A stretch of DNA of 64,000 nt from Dendrocalamus latiflorus (lineage: Eukaryota; Streptophyta; Magnoliopsida; Poales; Poaceae): positions 16,274,829 to 16,338,828 of the forward strand of contig CM029640.1 of NCBI GenBank assembly GCA_017311315.1. The letters are read 5' to 3'. Below, one piece after another: positions 1 to 10,815 of this stretch. The notes beneath the pieces were generated by a model that made no database searches, had not been told where the DNA came from, and worked only from the letters and a program-made list of their open reading frames with translations. Numbering within the stretch: position 1 is the stretch's first letter; the number at the start of each line of letters is the position of its first letter. The position numbers were made by a program, and so were the translations under genes.

Positions 1-986
1 CAGTATTTAAAATCCCGTATGACGTCGATGGGTATAGTTGAGAAATGTATAGATTAGCTCGTTTCAAAGAAAGAAATGTATAGATTAGCAGTGCAGTCAC
101 ATGATGATCGGTCAAAAAAAGTGCATTCTGGCCATGGTAGTAAGCTGGTTTTGCTACGAGAGTTTACATAATTTCTTGCAAGCTTCGTGGAAGATCTCGC
201 ATGACCTTTTGGTTCACTGAGGGTGAAGAGTAGTAAATACTTGGAAATTGTTACCGTGGCAACAGAAGTTTCCAGCCTTAGACCGGACCCGATCTCGTGA
301 GATATACCACTAGCTCATAACAGTGTCAAAAACCAGATAAAGAAATCTAGAGGAACACGTTGTGTTGAATTTATGGGGAACATGGTGCCACCTTCCAACA
401 TAGTCGATCTTCACTTAGGAAAATAAATAGGGGTTGCCATGTGCTTGTGCTCTTCTAGAAAAGAGACCGGCAAGGATGGAGATTTCTTTAGTAACCTATC
501 AACTAATCCATCAACATTGGTATCAGAGACCGGAAAAACTAGAACTAGTACCCGGCCAGCAAGGGAATTGTACGAAGCTCCCAGTGGCTATTGATTTCTT
601 TGTTTGTGAAGTTGCGACCTCCTGCTCTTGTTTTTCTGCACAGATGAAGCATTCCACTAAACCGTCTGATAGTGGGTGCACCTATGTTGTCCATGTTGCA
701 CTTTTAGTATGCCTGTATGTGAACAATACTGATCATTGGCAATTGGTACATTGTATGTAACGAGCAGATTGTTTTGTGGCGTCCATCTACCTGTGCACTG
801 GTATTGTTTGATGAATTGCCTCAAAAGAATTCATAGAGCAAGAATGCAGTGTCTGACCATGGACATGAAGCATGATAATGGAAATTTCTTTTTTTTTTGT
901 GCCTTAGTATATTTACTGTAGTTTGTTTCCTTCACTTGTTAGATTTTTCTTGTCTTGGCCCTTATGGTGAGAAATTGCGTCGGCAG
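1..986. other. 5' flank or first intron of the CAX gene; no gene seen
   Basis: AT-rich sequence without a reading frame resembling the N-terminus of a cation exchanger or any other family I recognise. Short open frames here (for example near 434-760) have no recognisable motif. Because the first CAX exon is missing, this stretch is probably intron 1, with exon 1 left of the window, but it could also be a truncated upstream region. Confidence 0.5.
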
Positions 987-3900
987 GCTTGGGTGTTTGC
1001 TTTCAGCTTGATAGGCATGGCTCCGCTTGCAGAACGTCTGAGCTTCCTAAGCGAGTAACCTCTCAATCCCTTGTCACGTTTATGACTCTACTTTGGTCTG
1101 GTTTCTGTCTTGCTTATATATAAAAGGCACTCTTCCGTCGCTGACCATTAGTCTGATCTCTGTTTGTGCAGACAGATCGCCAATATCGCAGGACCAACAA
1201 GTAAGAACAATGTCTTAGTACTGTTTCACTTTATTATGTAGCAAATGCACTCTGACAGGAATTTAGCACATGCACTTTATCATGTTAGTGCAACTTAATC
1301 AATCATGAGAGATACTTTGTACTCAAACTCTCGAGGTACATATAGTATATGTTCAAATAGGACTTTTTTAAGTGAAATTTCATTTTTCTGATCAAATTGA
1401 AACTTCTTTTGAGACAGCTCAGGAAGAACTATCTTGTGATGTATGCATTGCTAGTGATTAAGAAAAGGGTAACGGAAATGACATGTTTGGAAGCATTACT
1501 GTGAGAACTAAACACTAAGTAACATTTTTCTGTTTTAACAACCTTTAGATTCCCCAACTTTGCCCTGAGCTATGAAGACTAGGGCAAAATAATCAAATAT
1601 ATTTTTTTAGATCAAGGGAAAATTTCATTAAGTGAATGAAAAAGGTCCCAGCCTCTACAATCCGAAGATCGTACACAGCTTAAAGGTTACAACCAAGAGC
1701 AATCAAGCACAAGAACTAACACAAAGCAAAAGACACAAGATACAGGAAAAAACAGACACTACGCCTCAATCCTATTCCGGAACATCCATCCAAATTTTGC
1801 AAAGACCTCCATGATGACCGTCTCCAAAATCTGGCATCCATTCTTGAAGATTGGTCTTTCTTCTTCTTTACTTAACAAGGACCAATGCCGGATCCAATAC
1901 GTTGCCCTGAAAATGACTTGCAGAAAAGTGTTGGTTTTAGCATTATTGAACACCACGTCATTTCTATTCAACCACATTGCCCAACAGAGAGCCGCAGCAC
2001 CTAGTAAAATCTGATTTTTGAGTTTTGCCCCGATGCCATGAAGCCAAGAGCCAAACATATCCGATATACTAGATGGTGGATGAATTCCAAAGGTGATGTG
2101 CACTGTGTTCCATATAAATCTAGCAAAGTGACAATCAATGAAAAGATGTTGTATCGTCTCCAAAGAGTTACAAAAACAACACTTGACACTCCCTTACCAA
2201 TTCCTTTTTGCTAAATTATCTTTTGTAAGAGTGACCCCTTTTTAGAGATACCAAAGGAAAATTTTAATTTTCAAAGGCACTCTTATTTTCCATAGTGGAT
2301 TTTTCGTAGGTAAGACTCCCTCTTGAATCAGATTCAAATACATAGAGCGAACCGTGAAAGACCCACTCCTATGAAGGTTCCAAACAAACACATCCTTCTC
2401 ATTTGTAAGGTTAACTGTCACAACTTTAGAGACTAAGTCGTACCACGCTGTCAAATTACCTTCCACCAAACCTCTTCTAAACGACACATCCATTGGCGTA
2501 GAAGCTAAAACCTTAGCCACAGTATAAAATAATCAAATATATGTGACACTCTTGTTGCTGAAAGATATTTGGCCACTCAAATGATTAGAGTTTCTCATGT
2601 TGACAAGCTCAATAAGAGTAGTAAGTAGTTGTTAGTGCTTACCTTTCTGTGTAGGAGTTGATAATATGCGCATAGTATTGTTTATCTTTAGAATTCTTCA
2701 TTTATTTGAACTTTATAAACTTAAATAAATTCACAAAAAATAAGTTCACTCTGATATTCCTTTTGACAAATTTGAGTGATACGGAAAACAAAGTAGTCAT
2801 TGAAAAGCATGTAGAAGTAATTTGGCTACACTAACAAACATGAAAAGCATTATCACTATATGTTATTTATAATTGATTCAGAGGACTAACTATTTTTTTG
2901 TTCATAAATGTGCTTTCCTGAGTACAACCCTTGACAGATTTTTGGAACGATTTTTATTACAGCTGGTGGGCTTCTGAATGCAACCTGTGGGAATGTGCCT
3001 GAACTAGTCATTGCACTGTTTGCTCTGCATAAGGAAAAGATGGAAATTCTCAAGTGGTCACTTCTAGGTTCCATATTATCCAATTTGCTCCTTGTCCTCG
3101 GTTCATCACTCCTCTGTGGAGGGCTTGCTAATATCGGCAAGGAGCGTCCACTAGACAGGGTAAGAACACGTTAAGTAGTACCATTGGAGTATATCATCAG
3201 AACATATACATATGGCAAATTTTCTGTGATGTCCTTTAACAGAGACAAGCAGATGTAAGCATAGGCCTTCTGTTGCTGGGTGTTCTCTGTCACATTTCTA
3301 CCGTAATTTCTAAATACACCATTAGCACTGGAGATAACATAAGCTCATCAGGCTCAATTCTAGAATTATCAAGATCAAGTGCCATTGTAATGCTCATCGC
3401 CTACTTCGGAGGCCTCCTCTTCCAACTAAAAACTCATCGACAAATTTTTGAGCAAGAAGAGGTATGATGCTTTCTTCACAGGATGTTGGGAAAGATGTCA
3501 ATAAATAATGCAGAGGCGAGAGGAAATTTTCTTGGTAGCAAAGTACATACAGTTAGCACCGCGAACAATTGAGTTTCTCCTCTAGGATCTTCACTAAGGA
3601 AGCTCCAAGTGATGTTGATTGTTGTAGACTTGTAATTAGCATTTTGAGCAACTCTATTTTCTTCTCTAGGTAGGCAACCATTTTTCTCTTGGTATCAGAT
3701 ATGAAAAAGGTAGTCTTACTACCTATACAAACACTTACCACTTAATATAGTTGTGACGTTGGCTCTAACTGGGCAAACTTTTACTCATGCTGTACTTCAC
3801 TCTGAATTTAGCATTCTGGTTCTTTCTTTGTATTGTTAGCAGGACATCACTATGTTTTCTTCATTTTTTAAGTAGAATTTCTTAATCTCTAAGTTTAGAT

Positions 3901-5018
3901 TTTGTGAAGTTGCACATAATGATAAGTACATGAAACAAATAGTTAATTTGCCACGTTTAGACACAGTGAATACTAAAATAATGTTTTTCGTTTATCTAAT
4001 TGAACTCATCGTCTCCCAGTAACTGATATGTCCAAGCATTGTATTTCAGGACAGTTCAGAGGGCAGCAGCAGCAGCAGCAGCGATGATGATGCTACAGAT
4101 ACATCAGTTATAGGATTTGCCAGTGCAGTGATCTGGTTGATAGGGATGACCGCAGTCATTGCTATGTTGTCTAATTACGTTGTGACTACAATTGAGGTCT
4201 AAAAAATGGATGAAACATCAAGGGCATTTATAATTTTTTAAAGTAGTTACCTTTTGATTGCTAAAAAATTCAGTAGGTTTGACTATGGTGCTACCTTATA
4301 TTGGTAGGAAGCATCAGAGTCAATGGGCATCCCAGTCAGGTTTATTAGTGTTATCCTACTGACTATCGTTGGAAATGCAGCAGAGCATGCAGGCGCCATC
4401 ATATTTGCTTTCAAGAACAAAATTGTAAGGACGTATCATATTTTTTGCTGACCAGTCGAGGTTATTCAAATTATTTGAGTTAATGAGTGCCATATATATG
4501 CATGTAGGATATCACCCTGGGAATTGCTCTTGGCTCTGCAAGTCAAATCTCAATGCTTGTGGTAAGAATTAAAAGATGTGCTCCTTGTTTCTCTTTTCAG
4601 TACGGTTACCTTCGGATATGTTGATCAGGAGCTTACCTATCATGACCAGGTACCCACCGTTTTAATTGTGTCCTGGGTTATTGGCATCCCTATGGATCTT
4701 GACTTCAACCCTCTTGAGACTGGATCACTGGTTATGACAGTAGTTACCACTGCATTTACACTTCAGGTAATGAATTAACGGAGAAATGCATATTTACCAC
4801 TAGCACAGATACTAATTGCTAGCATACTTTTTTCAAAGACTGCACTCTTTTTTTTGGGGGGGGGGGGGGGGGGGGGGGAGGTATAGGATGTATATGATAT
4901 TTCACTATATTTTTTGCAGGATGAAAAATGGCATTACTTGAAGGGTTTCAATCTAGTACTTTGCTATGTTGTTATAGCAGTGTGCTTTTTCACCATGAAG
5001 GCCCTCCCAAGTAAGTAG
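987..5018 (+). CDS. CAX: Vacuolar cation/proton exchanger (CAX family), exons 2-10, N-terminus missing
   Basis: Proton-coupled Ca2+ (or other cation) export into the vacuole is the family role. Exons read: 987-1054, 1172-1200, 2963-3159, 3243-3461, 4050-4196, 4308-4424, 4508-4561, 4650-4766, 4920-5018, all with GT/AG borders and matching phases, giving 348 residues plus stop. Visible family motifs: PLAERLSFLSEQIA; the first cation-selection repeat GGLLNATCGNVPELVIALFA; an acidic loop (EEDSSEG, six serines, DDDATD) encoded partly by an AGC repeat near 4065; the second repeat TIVGNAAEHAGAIIFAF; then GIALGSASQISMLV and GIPMDLDFNPLETGS. It ends ALPSK-stop; a donor-like GTAAGT overlaps the stop, so a further exon is possible. 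Family members are about 420-460 residues, so roughly 80-100 N-terminal residues (regulatory N-tail, first membrane span) lie outside or are lost. No stop or frameshift was found in the exons. The acceptor of the first exon (985-986) is the least certain boundary. Confidence 0.88.
1603..2525 (-). mobile_element. 5'-truncated LINE (non-LTR retrotransposon) in a CAX intron
   Basis: Read on the minus strand, 2520-2242 and 2163-1759 encode the C-terminal part of a plant LINE reverse-transcriptase protein, including the zinc-binding RT domain (WNLHRSGSFTVRSMY, LFIDCHFARFIWN, ALCWAMWLNRNDVVF). The two parts are in different frames, so it is broken. The minus-strand 3' end is a short A tail (T run at 1602-1608). 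A perfect 17-bp direct repeat, AAAATAATCAAATATAT, lies at 1586-1602 and 2526-2542 and is the target-site duplication. The element sits antisense in the intron between the exons at 1172-1200 and 2963-3159. Confidence 0.88.
4856..4878 (+). repeat. Poly-G run of 23 in a CAX intron
   Basis: An uninterrupted run of 23 G follows a T run, 42 bases before the last exon. It is a mononucleotide repeat whose exact length may be unreliable in the assembly. Confidence 0.9.
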
Positions 5019-5265
5019 AGCAATATGCTTGTATAAGCTAATGCACCACTGGAAAGAAAATAGCGCACATTCCAAAGTAAATTTGGGGATTGATCGAACC
5101 ATATTCACATATGCTTTAAGATCTGCACAGTTTTGTATTACATACGGCGGTGTGTTATCTATGTCTGACAGTCATTGTTTTACCAAATTCCTACTGATGA
5201 TTCCTTTATCCATTTGGGGTACTTTTTTGGCAATATATCCTATACACTCAAGTTTAGAGTGCATT

Positions 5266-5396
5266 CACGGTGCACCACAACTAAATTCCGATAAATTTGA
5301 ATTTAAAATTTTATGTATAGCTAAAATAAATTTAGAAGTATATTTATAATTTTTTTTGAAAATTTTTGTGAATTTTTTTAGTTTAGATGTACCGTG
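5266..5396. mobile_element. MITE-like AT-rich repeat downstream of CAX
   Basis: An AT-rich 131-bp segment is bounded by imperfect inverted repeats CACGGTGCACC (5266-5276) and GATGTACCGTG (5386-5396), which pair at 9 of 11 positions. I see no clear target duplication, so the family is not assigned. Confidence 0.4.
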
Positions 5397-5994
5397 GGGG
5401 CTCTCTAAAATGGTTAGGATATGCTGCCCCTTTGTTCAGCACCAAAGAAGGTAGTTGCCTGAGTTGTTCAAGGGAATGCCCCATATTCTGAGCCAAATCG
5501 AGAGGTCGGCGAGCCAGCTGAGTTGAAGGGTGTGTAGACCGGTGTTCGATCGAGCTCCTGATCAAGCTGTTCGTCACACCGATGCATGGTTCCTTCTCCA
5601 CGAGTGACGTGACAAGATGGCAGCCGCATCGATCGATCGTTCTGTGGTGCCGCTCGGTTCGGTTGAAGCTGAAGTTAAAATTGTAGTTGAAATGAGCGGG
5701 ATCTGTTTCTTCTTGAGAAAGGTCTAACATGAGGAAATGCTGCCATTATGATTTTTCCCACGCTAATTGTTAGTTACGTTTGGTACACATTAGGCTCGAC
5801 CAGTGGTACTACTATGCACGTTTATGATGGCCTCGTTGAATCTGACATGGGTACGGACTTTTTCTTCTTATATATACAACGTACGCTAAGTGTTTGATCA
5901 GCTTGAACACCCATCAGAGTACGACACTACACACATGTAATGGCTTTCGCGGACGAAGATTTCTTTGGAGATGGACGGGGTGCGTCCCTACGTG
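5397..5994. other. Intergenic, nothing recognised
   Basis: Downstream flank between the MITE-like repeat and the hAT-type element. The open frame on the minus strand (5383-5730) has no recognisable motif and I do not call it a gene. Confidence 0.5.
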
Positions 5995-6957
5995 CAGGGC
6001 CGTTCCAATCATTTTGAAGGTCTTAGGACGTAACAAAATTGAAGGCTCTTTGCTCTAACATAAATATATAACAGTATCTTTTATATCAATTGTAAAAGCT
6101 AAAGTTTAATATAGTAACCATTAGATGGCACGTCAAAATACAAAGTACTCATTAGTGACAATCTATTAGCACGTTAATTAATATTATAAAGAAGTCTTAG
6201 AAAACTATAACATGCTACTAAGGAAGTATCAATATCAATCTGATTCAATATATTCTTCTCAATGCATAAAGTGGCCAGACTATTCAACCTTTTATGTTAC
6301 ATTAATGACCTCAAATAGTTTTTCAACATGTCTCTATTAGATCTATTGGATATCTTTATATAAAAAAGAAACTGAAGTTACAAGAAAGTCCAAGATTTTG
6401 TTCTAGATAGTGTAGATATTGCGTTGGAGACTTGAAGTGGTATTTAACAGATAATCAAGGAACAAAAATCCATAAAAATGTACCATGTATGCAACAGCTA
6501 TATGAGAGGATTTCGAGTAGAATCATTGCAAAGTGAAGAAATTGAAGACAAATTGGTTGGGAATCGACGAAATCAAGCTCCTCCTCCATTAATGGCGACA
6601 ACGGCGACGTTTGTTTTGGGGAAGAGAAGACCAGAAGAGGAGTGGAGAGGTCAACCGGTGCAGGCAGTGTGCGTGGTCGATTGGATCTGGTGGATGACTC
6701 ACTCGATGCATTCTCTCTATGATTGTCCATGCGTGGATATTTAGAGAGCATTCAACGCTGGATTCACAACATGGACGAAATGGGCCATTACTTTACTTTG
6801 CCAGCTGGCCTAACTAATCATTAATCAACTATATTCAGTATTCAGTACATAGGCTATATTATACATGTATGCATACTAACATATATCGGCTAGGGGCTTG
6901 TAGTTTTCATGGGCCCTAGGTGATTTCCCCTGCTGCCTAGGCCTAGGGCTGACCCTG
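5995..6957. mobile_element. Non-autonomous hAT-type DNA transposon
   Basis: The 963-bp element starts CAGGGCCGTTCC and ends GGGCTGACCCTG, so the outer termini are CAGGG inverted repeats with weaker inner similarity. It is flanked by 8-bp repeats CCTACGTG (5987-5994) and CCTACATG (6958-6965), one mismatch; 8 bp is the hAT-family target size. No transposase is visible; the open frames at 6455-6751 and 6478-6744 resemble nothing I know. Confidence 0.75.
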
Positions 6958-7101
6958 CCTACATGTACGTGGGGACAATCCCCATATATGTTGCCCCACT
7001 TGCGGAATTCCACTCCCATCAAGGAAATGGAAAACAAAAGGAAAAGCCAAACTAACCAAGCAGAAAATCAATGGAAAATTGACTATTTGCCTCACATTAC
7101 G

Positions 7102-7283
7102 ACCTTGTTCTTTTGGACTGTGGCTGATAGTTTTTTACTGTATTTTTCGAGATGATGGCAGAGACATCAATGACATACACATTTTTAGGCTCAATAAGCT
7201 ATTTCGAGAATCCTCTTTAAAAATTCGTTCCGTTTGTTTTGACTTTCGAAGAAACTAAAAGCTAAAAACCAAAAGAACAGCTC
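7102..7283. mobile_element. MITE-like element with TGTTCTTTTGG inverted repeats
   Basis: An exact 11-bp inverted repeat, TGTTCTTTTGG at 7106-7116 and CCAAAAGAACA at 7269-7279, bounds an AT-rich non-coding segment. Outer ends and target duplication are not resolved. Confidence 0.55.
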
Positions 7284-7285
7284 CT

Positions 7286-7784
7286 ACATGTATGTTTTCT
7301 CATTTGGGACCAAGTTCTAGGTAATGAATTATTTGTCACACAGTTCATGAGCTATTCGATAATTTACCCTTTTCAGAGAATAAATGCCAATTTTGCTCAC
7401 ATCTTCTGACCCTATCTTCATCTCTTTCTTCTTCCTTGCTCCAGCCATGGTCGACCCGACGACCTCCTGGCCCCATGGTTCACCGGCGTCCTTCTCCATC
7501 CTATCCTATCAGCTAGACTTCCTCCTTGTCCCCTTCTTCCCTCTCCACTCGGATCCGGCCAAACCTCTCTCTGCTCAACGGTGGCCTCGATCCGACGTAG
7601 ACCAAGTCATCTCTATCGCAGTCTTCTTCAATGACGGTGAGCTACCTCATGCTTACTATGACGCCCCCGCATGTTCTCGCTTGTACCGGGCCTATTATGA
7701 CGCCCTGATTTAAATGCATATGCACTTGTCACACTTGTGGAATATATTCGTGTTCTTGTAAGCTGTAGACCAAGCACCAAGCGA
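7286..7784. other. Intergenic, nothing recognised
   Basis: A 109-residue open frame at 7384-7713 has no recognisable domain and a composition unlike a plant coding exon. I see no RNA gene or promoter signal. Confidence 0.5.
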
Positions 7785-8052
7785 GTGATCTCCCTTGGTC
7801 TAGGGTTGAGCTTGCGGTCTCCCCTGGTCTAGGGTCAAGTTTGTGATCTCCCTTGGTCTAGGGTCGAGTTGGCGGTCTCCCCTGGTCTGGGATCGAGTTG
7901 GCGGTCTTCACCATTTTGGGGTCGAGTGGATGGTCTCCCCCAGTCTTGGGTCAAGTGGGCGGTCTCCCTGGTTTGGGGTCAAGTTGGCGGTCTCCCCCAT
8001 CAGGGGTCGAGTTGGCGGTCTCCCCCAGTCTGGGGTCGGGCTTGTGGCTTCC
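7785..8052 (+). repeat. 29-bp minisatellite, about 9 copies
   Basis: The core TCTCCC recurs at 7789, 7818, 7847, 7876, 7905 (as TCTTC), 7934, 7963, 7991 and 8019, so the period is 29 and then 28. The consensus contains GGTCTAGGGTCGAGTTGGCGG with substitutions between copies. It ends about 35 bp left of the LTR of copia copy A. Confidence 0.85.
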
Positions 8053-8086
8053 CCAAGTGAAGTGCCACTCATGAGCTTTGTCTCGA

Positions 8087-8630
8087 TGAGAGACCATGGG
8101 ATGTGACCCCATGTTTATGATGAGTAATTGACTTGTGTTCTAGATAGTTTGAGTTTGGTTTGAGTGGTTCGAGCCAAGTCGTTGCATGGCGACTGTGGTC
8201 GGACTTGGTCGAACGCGGTCGGACGAGCTTAGGACGCTTGTTTTCTTTTCGACCGGTCGTTGGGCTATTTTGGATGTGAGCATTTAATTCTAATACGACT
8301 TTGTGTTATCTGTATCTCGAGCGGTGCTATTTGATGTATTTCTTGTCTGTGATGGCTGCAGGACATCGAGACGGAGTCGTGGCGAGGCACGGGATGACCG
8401 GACTAGGCACAGGCGGTGTCGAGGTCAAAGCGGTCGAGGTGGGCCGAAGACGGTGAGGACTCGAGGTGGTTGCGAGGCTTGTTCGGCAAGGAATGAGGAA
8501 GCTTCCCGAAAGGTGCAGGAGGGACGTTTTGGTGAATACGCAAGGCTACACTAAACGAAGTAGATTTGGTTTTTGAGATAGTGGGTAAAGGCTGTTGCAA
8601 ACCCGTTAGTGGGAGGCTATAAAAGGAGAG
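8087..8630 (+). mobile_element. Copia copy A, 5' LTR, first part
   Basis: Starts TGAGAGACCATG, as do the related LTRs at 48517 and (variant) 32477. The possible target duplication CTCGA precedes it at 8082-8086; the matching right flank is not in the window because copy A is 3' truncated. The LTR is split at 8630 by a gypsy element and resumes at 13229; joined length is about 2.2 kb. Confidence 0.88.
8618..8624 (+). promoter_or_regulatory. TATA box of copia A LTR
   Basis: TATAAAA, at the same LTR position as TATAAATA in copies B and D. The gypsy insertion begins six bases downstream and separates the promoter from its element. Confidence 0.6.
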
Positions 8631-9967
8631 TGATGCGGACCAACTAAGGATTGGTTGATGCGTAGGGATGGCCCGATCTTTCCCGGTACGATCAACGAGG
8701 TTCCTTCTCCTTAGATAGAGTCTTCTCCTTGTCTTGATGCAGCAAACAATATTGATAAGGGCAATTTGCACTAGTATGCAAGGCTCACACTAGAAGCAAT
8801 CCACCGAACTCTCCAAACCGTGAATTCAGCAAGAAGACACGAATTAGAAGAGATGAACCTTGTAGATTCGATGTGCAATCTCAAGAATCTTCTATTCTTG
8901 CCTTGCACCAACTCCGCAAACTCCAAACGAGAAAACCTTGCAATCACGCAATTTGGCCGCCACCAACCATCATGGCGATTTTCTTCTTTATTTCACGAGT
9001 CTAAAAACTGATCATATCATAGCCTGAGTTAAAATGGGGCTAAGGCCCTGGCCTTATATTGGTGCACAATGCACGGCCTTGATTACAACTCACGTACTAC
9101 TTGGCCTAAGGCCGAAACAAACTCCAATACAAACTAAAAAGGAAATACCTAAACTGCTACCTCTAATTTCTCTCTCAATTTGCGACTTGACCATGAGGAT
9201 TCCGTGGCTAGCATCTCATCCATTATGTGGGGCTTCAAAATAGTTTTCCAACGAGTCCAAGAACGCCCAAATCGGACTCCGTTTGTGAAAGTTATGGACG
9301 TTTTGGTATCGGTCTTGCCCGCTGTCCCAATCCGAGTCCGAATCGGTTTCAAATCTTTATATGTTTTGTTTTCTTGTTAAAGGGCCTTCCAAATCCGTTT
9401 GTAAGCTGAAAAGGAGTCCTTCTCAACCTTTAGAAAGCCATGGTGTGGTCGGATTTTACTCTTACTTTGCAATACTCGGACTCCTTATGTTTGGCAAGTT
9501 TCGCGCGTCTCTCCAGACAGCTCGTGCTGCTTCCAATGAAATTGTCATAACTTTGTGTAGGAAGCTCCAAATCAACCGCCGTTTGATTTGTTGGAAAGTA
9601 GACTTCATTAGCTTTCCAAATATGTATTTTGTGTGCCTTAGAAACCTCAGAATTGACGTTGAGAACTTCATGAACTTTATGGACAGAACTGCAATCACGA
9701 GAACTTGATTGATCTTGTGTCTTCCTCTTTAGCCAAACTAACTTTCTTTCTTCTCCATCCACACCTCTAAATCCATACATTGTTGTCTTGTTTGCACTGC
9801 GTAAAGGAGGAATCACATAAGCATCCGCACAAACTAAGGTATTCTTCTCTCTCCCATAACCGATGGCTTCTTTCTCCTTGCACAATTCAGCACTACTAAG
9901 TCTTGTAACTTCAGATTGCATAGATAAAGCACAAATCAATGTTGTGCTCACACTCTTGGCCACATCA
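8631..9967 (-). repeat. 3' LTR of the gag-protease gypsy element
   Basis: A 1,337-bp LTR. The protease reading frame continues into it as far as 9430, so its first ~540 bp (element orientation) are coding in this copy. Confidence 0.9.
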
Positions 9968-10815
9968 TCCCCTCCCCCTTCAAGCGAAACCGTCCTCGGT
10001 TTCGTGGTAATCTTCACAAGCTCCTTGCCCTTGATGGCAATGTCAGAAATAATCTCATCTCTCTTGGGCAGCAAAGATTGAAATACACCTTTATGCATAA
10101 AAGTGAAGCGATTGGCTCTCCCTTGGTGTGTAACATTACGATCAAACTGCCACGGATGCCTCAACATGATGTGACACATGTACATAGTCACAACGTCACA
10201 CTCCACCTTGCCTTCATATCCATCAATTGAAAACGACACGCGAACTTTATGAGTAACTTTCAGCTTACCAACATTGTGAAGCCATTGCATATAGTATGGC
10301 TTAGGATGACGCCATGTGGTTAATGAGAGTGCATGAACCACGTCCTTGCTGATCACATTGTTATAGCTTCCACCATCGATTATAAGCTTCCACCGTTTGC
10401 CTTTGATCATGCATTGGGTTTGAAAAACACCACGTTGCTGCCCCTTCTCAACAATTAGCTTATTGTCACCATCCACCTTATGAGTCATCAAAGTTGGACC
10501 AACCTCAGGATCACAATACACAACTTCTTGTGGAGAATCATTGAATTTCTCATCGTCATGTTCATATTCCTCGCTTTCGCCCTCCGTGGCATATCCCTCA
10601 TGTGTGAGTAACACCTTCCTTGCATTTGGGCAATCCCTCATCATGTGACCCCTGCCCTTACACTTGAAGCACTCAATTTGACTTGTTCTAGCGGTGGAGA
10701 ACGTACTAGAATCAGATTTGGTTGCTTCTTTACCTCTGTTGTTTGCCTCCTTTGAAAGATCCCCATTTGAACGGCTTGATGTTGCCACCTTGGAGTGTGA
10801 ACCAACATCATTGCC
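9430..10815 (-). CDS. Gag C-terminus (zinc knuckle) and retroviral-type aspartic protease, running into the LTR
   Basis: This is the in-frame continuation of the gag frame after a TAA at 10816-10818; an apparent start at 10788 is not needed. Near its start is a CCHC zinc knuckle (CFKCKGRGHMMRDC) that would bind the RNA. The aspartic protease core is WKLIIDGGSYNNVIS, followed by HPKPYYMQWLHNVGKLKVT and LRHPWQFDRNVTHQG, the usual end of the protease domain in gypsy elements. About the last 180 codons lie inside the 3' LTR (below 9967); they include IPPLRSANKTTMYG and a basic tail and match no domain I know. The equivalent LTR segment in the other LTR is still mostly open (12683-13141). No reverse transcriptase follows. 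Confidence 0.8.
   Translation of the reverse strand, partial: GNDVGSHSKVATSSRSNGDLSKEANNRGKEATKSDSSTFSTARTSQIECFKCKGRGHMMRDCPNARKVLLTHEGYATEGESEEYEHDDEKFNDSPQEVVYCDPEVGPTLMTHKVDGDNKLIVEKGQQRGVFQTQCMIKGKRWKLIIDGGSYNNVISKDVVHALSLTTWRHPKPYYMQWLHNVGKLKVTHKVRVSFSIDGYEGKVECDVVTMYMCHIMLRHPWQFDRNVTHQGRANRFTFMHKGVFQSLLPKRDEIISDIAIKGKELVKITTKPRTVSLEGGGDDVAKSVSTTLICALSMQSEVTRLSSAELCKEKEAIGYGREKNTLVCADAYVIPPLRSANKTTMYGFRGVDGEERKLVWLKRKTQDQSSSRDCSSVHKVHEVLNVNSEVSKAHKIHIWKANEVYFPTNQTAVDLELPTQSYDNFIGSSTSCLERRAKLAKHKESEYCKVRVKSDHTMAF
9968..9980 (-). promoter_or_regulatory. Polypurine tract of the gag-protease element
   Basis: In element orientation AAGGGGGAGGGGA immediately precedes the 3' LTR. It lies inside the protease-LTR reading frame. 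Confidence 0.8.

Noticed and set aside
434..921. Two open frames upstream of the first CAX exon
   Set aside because: No motif, no similarity to the CAX N-terminus, normal length for random frames.
7384..7713. 109-residue open frame
   Set aside because: Repetitive, no domain, no splice or promoter context.
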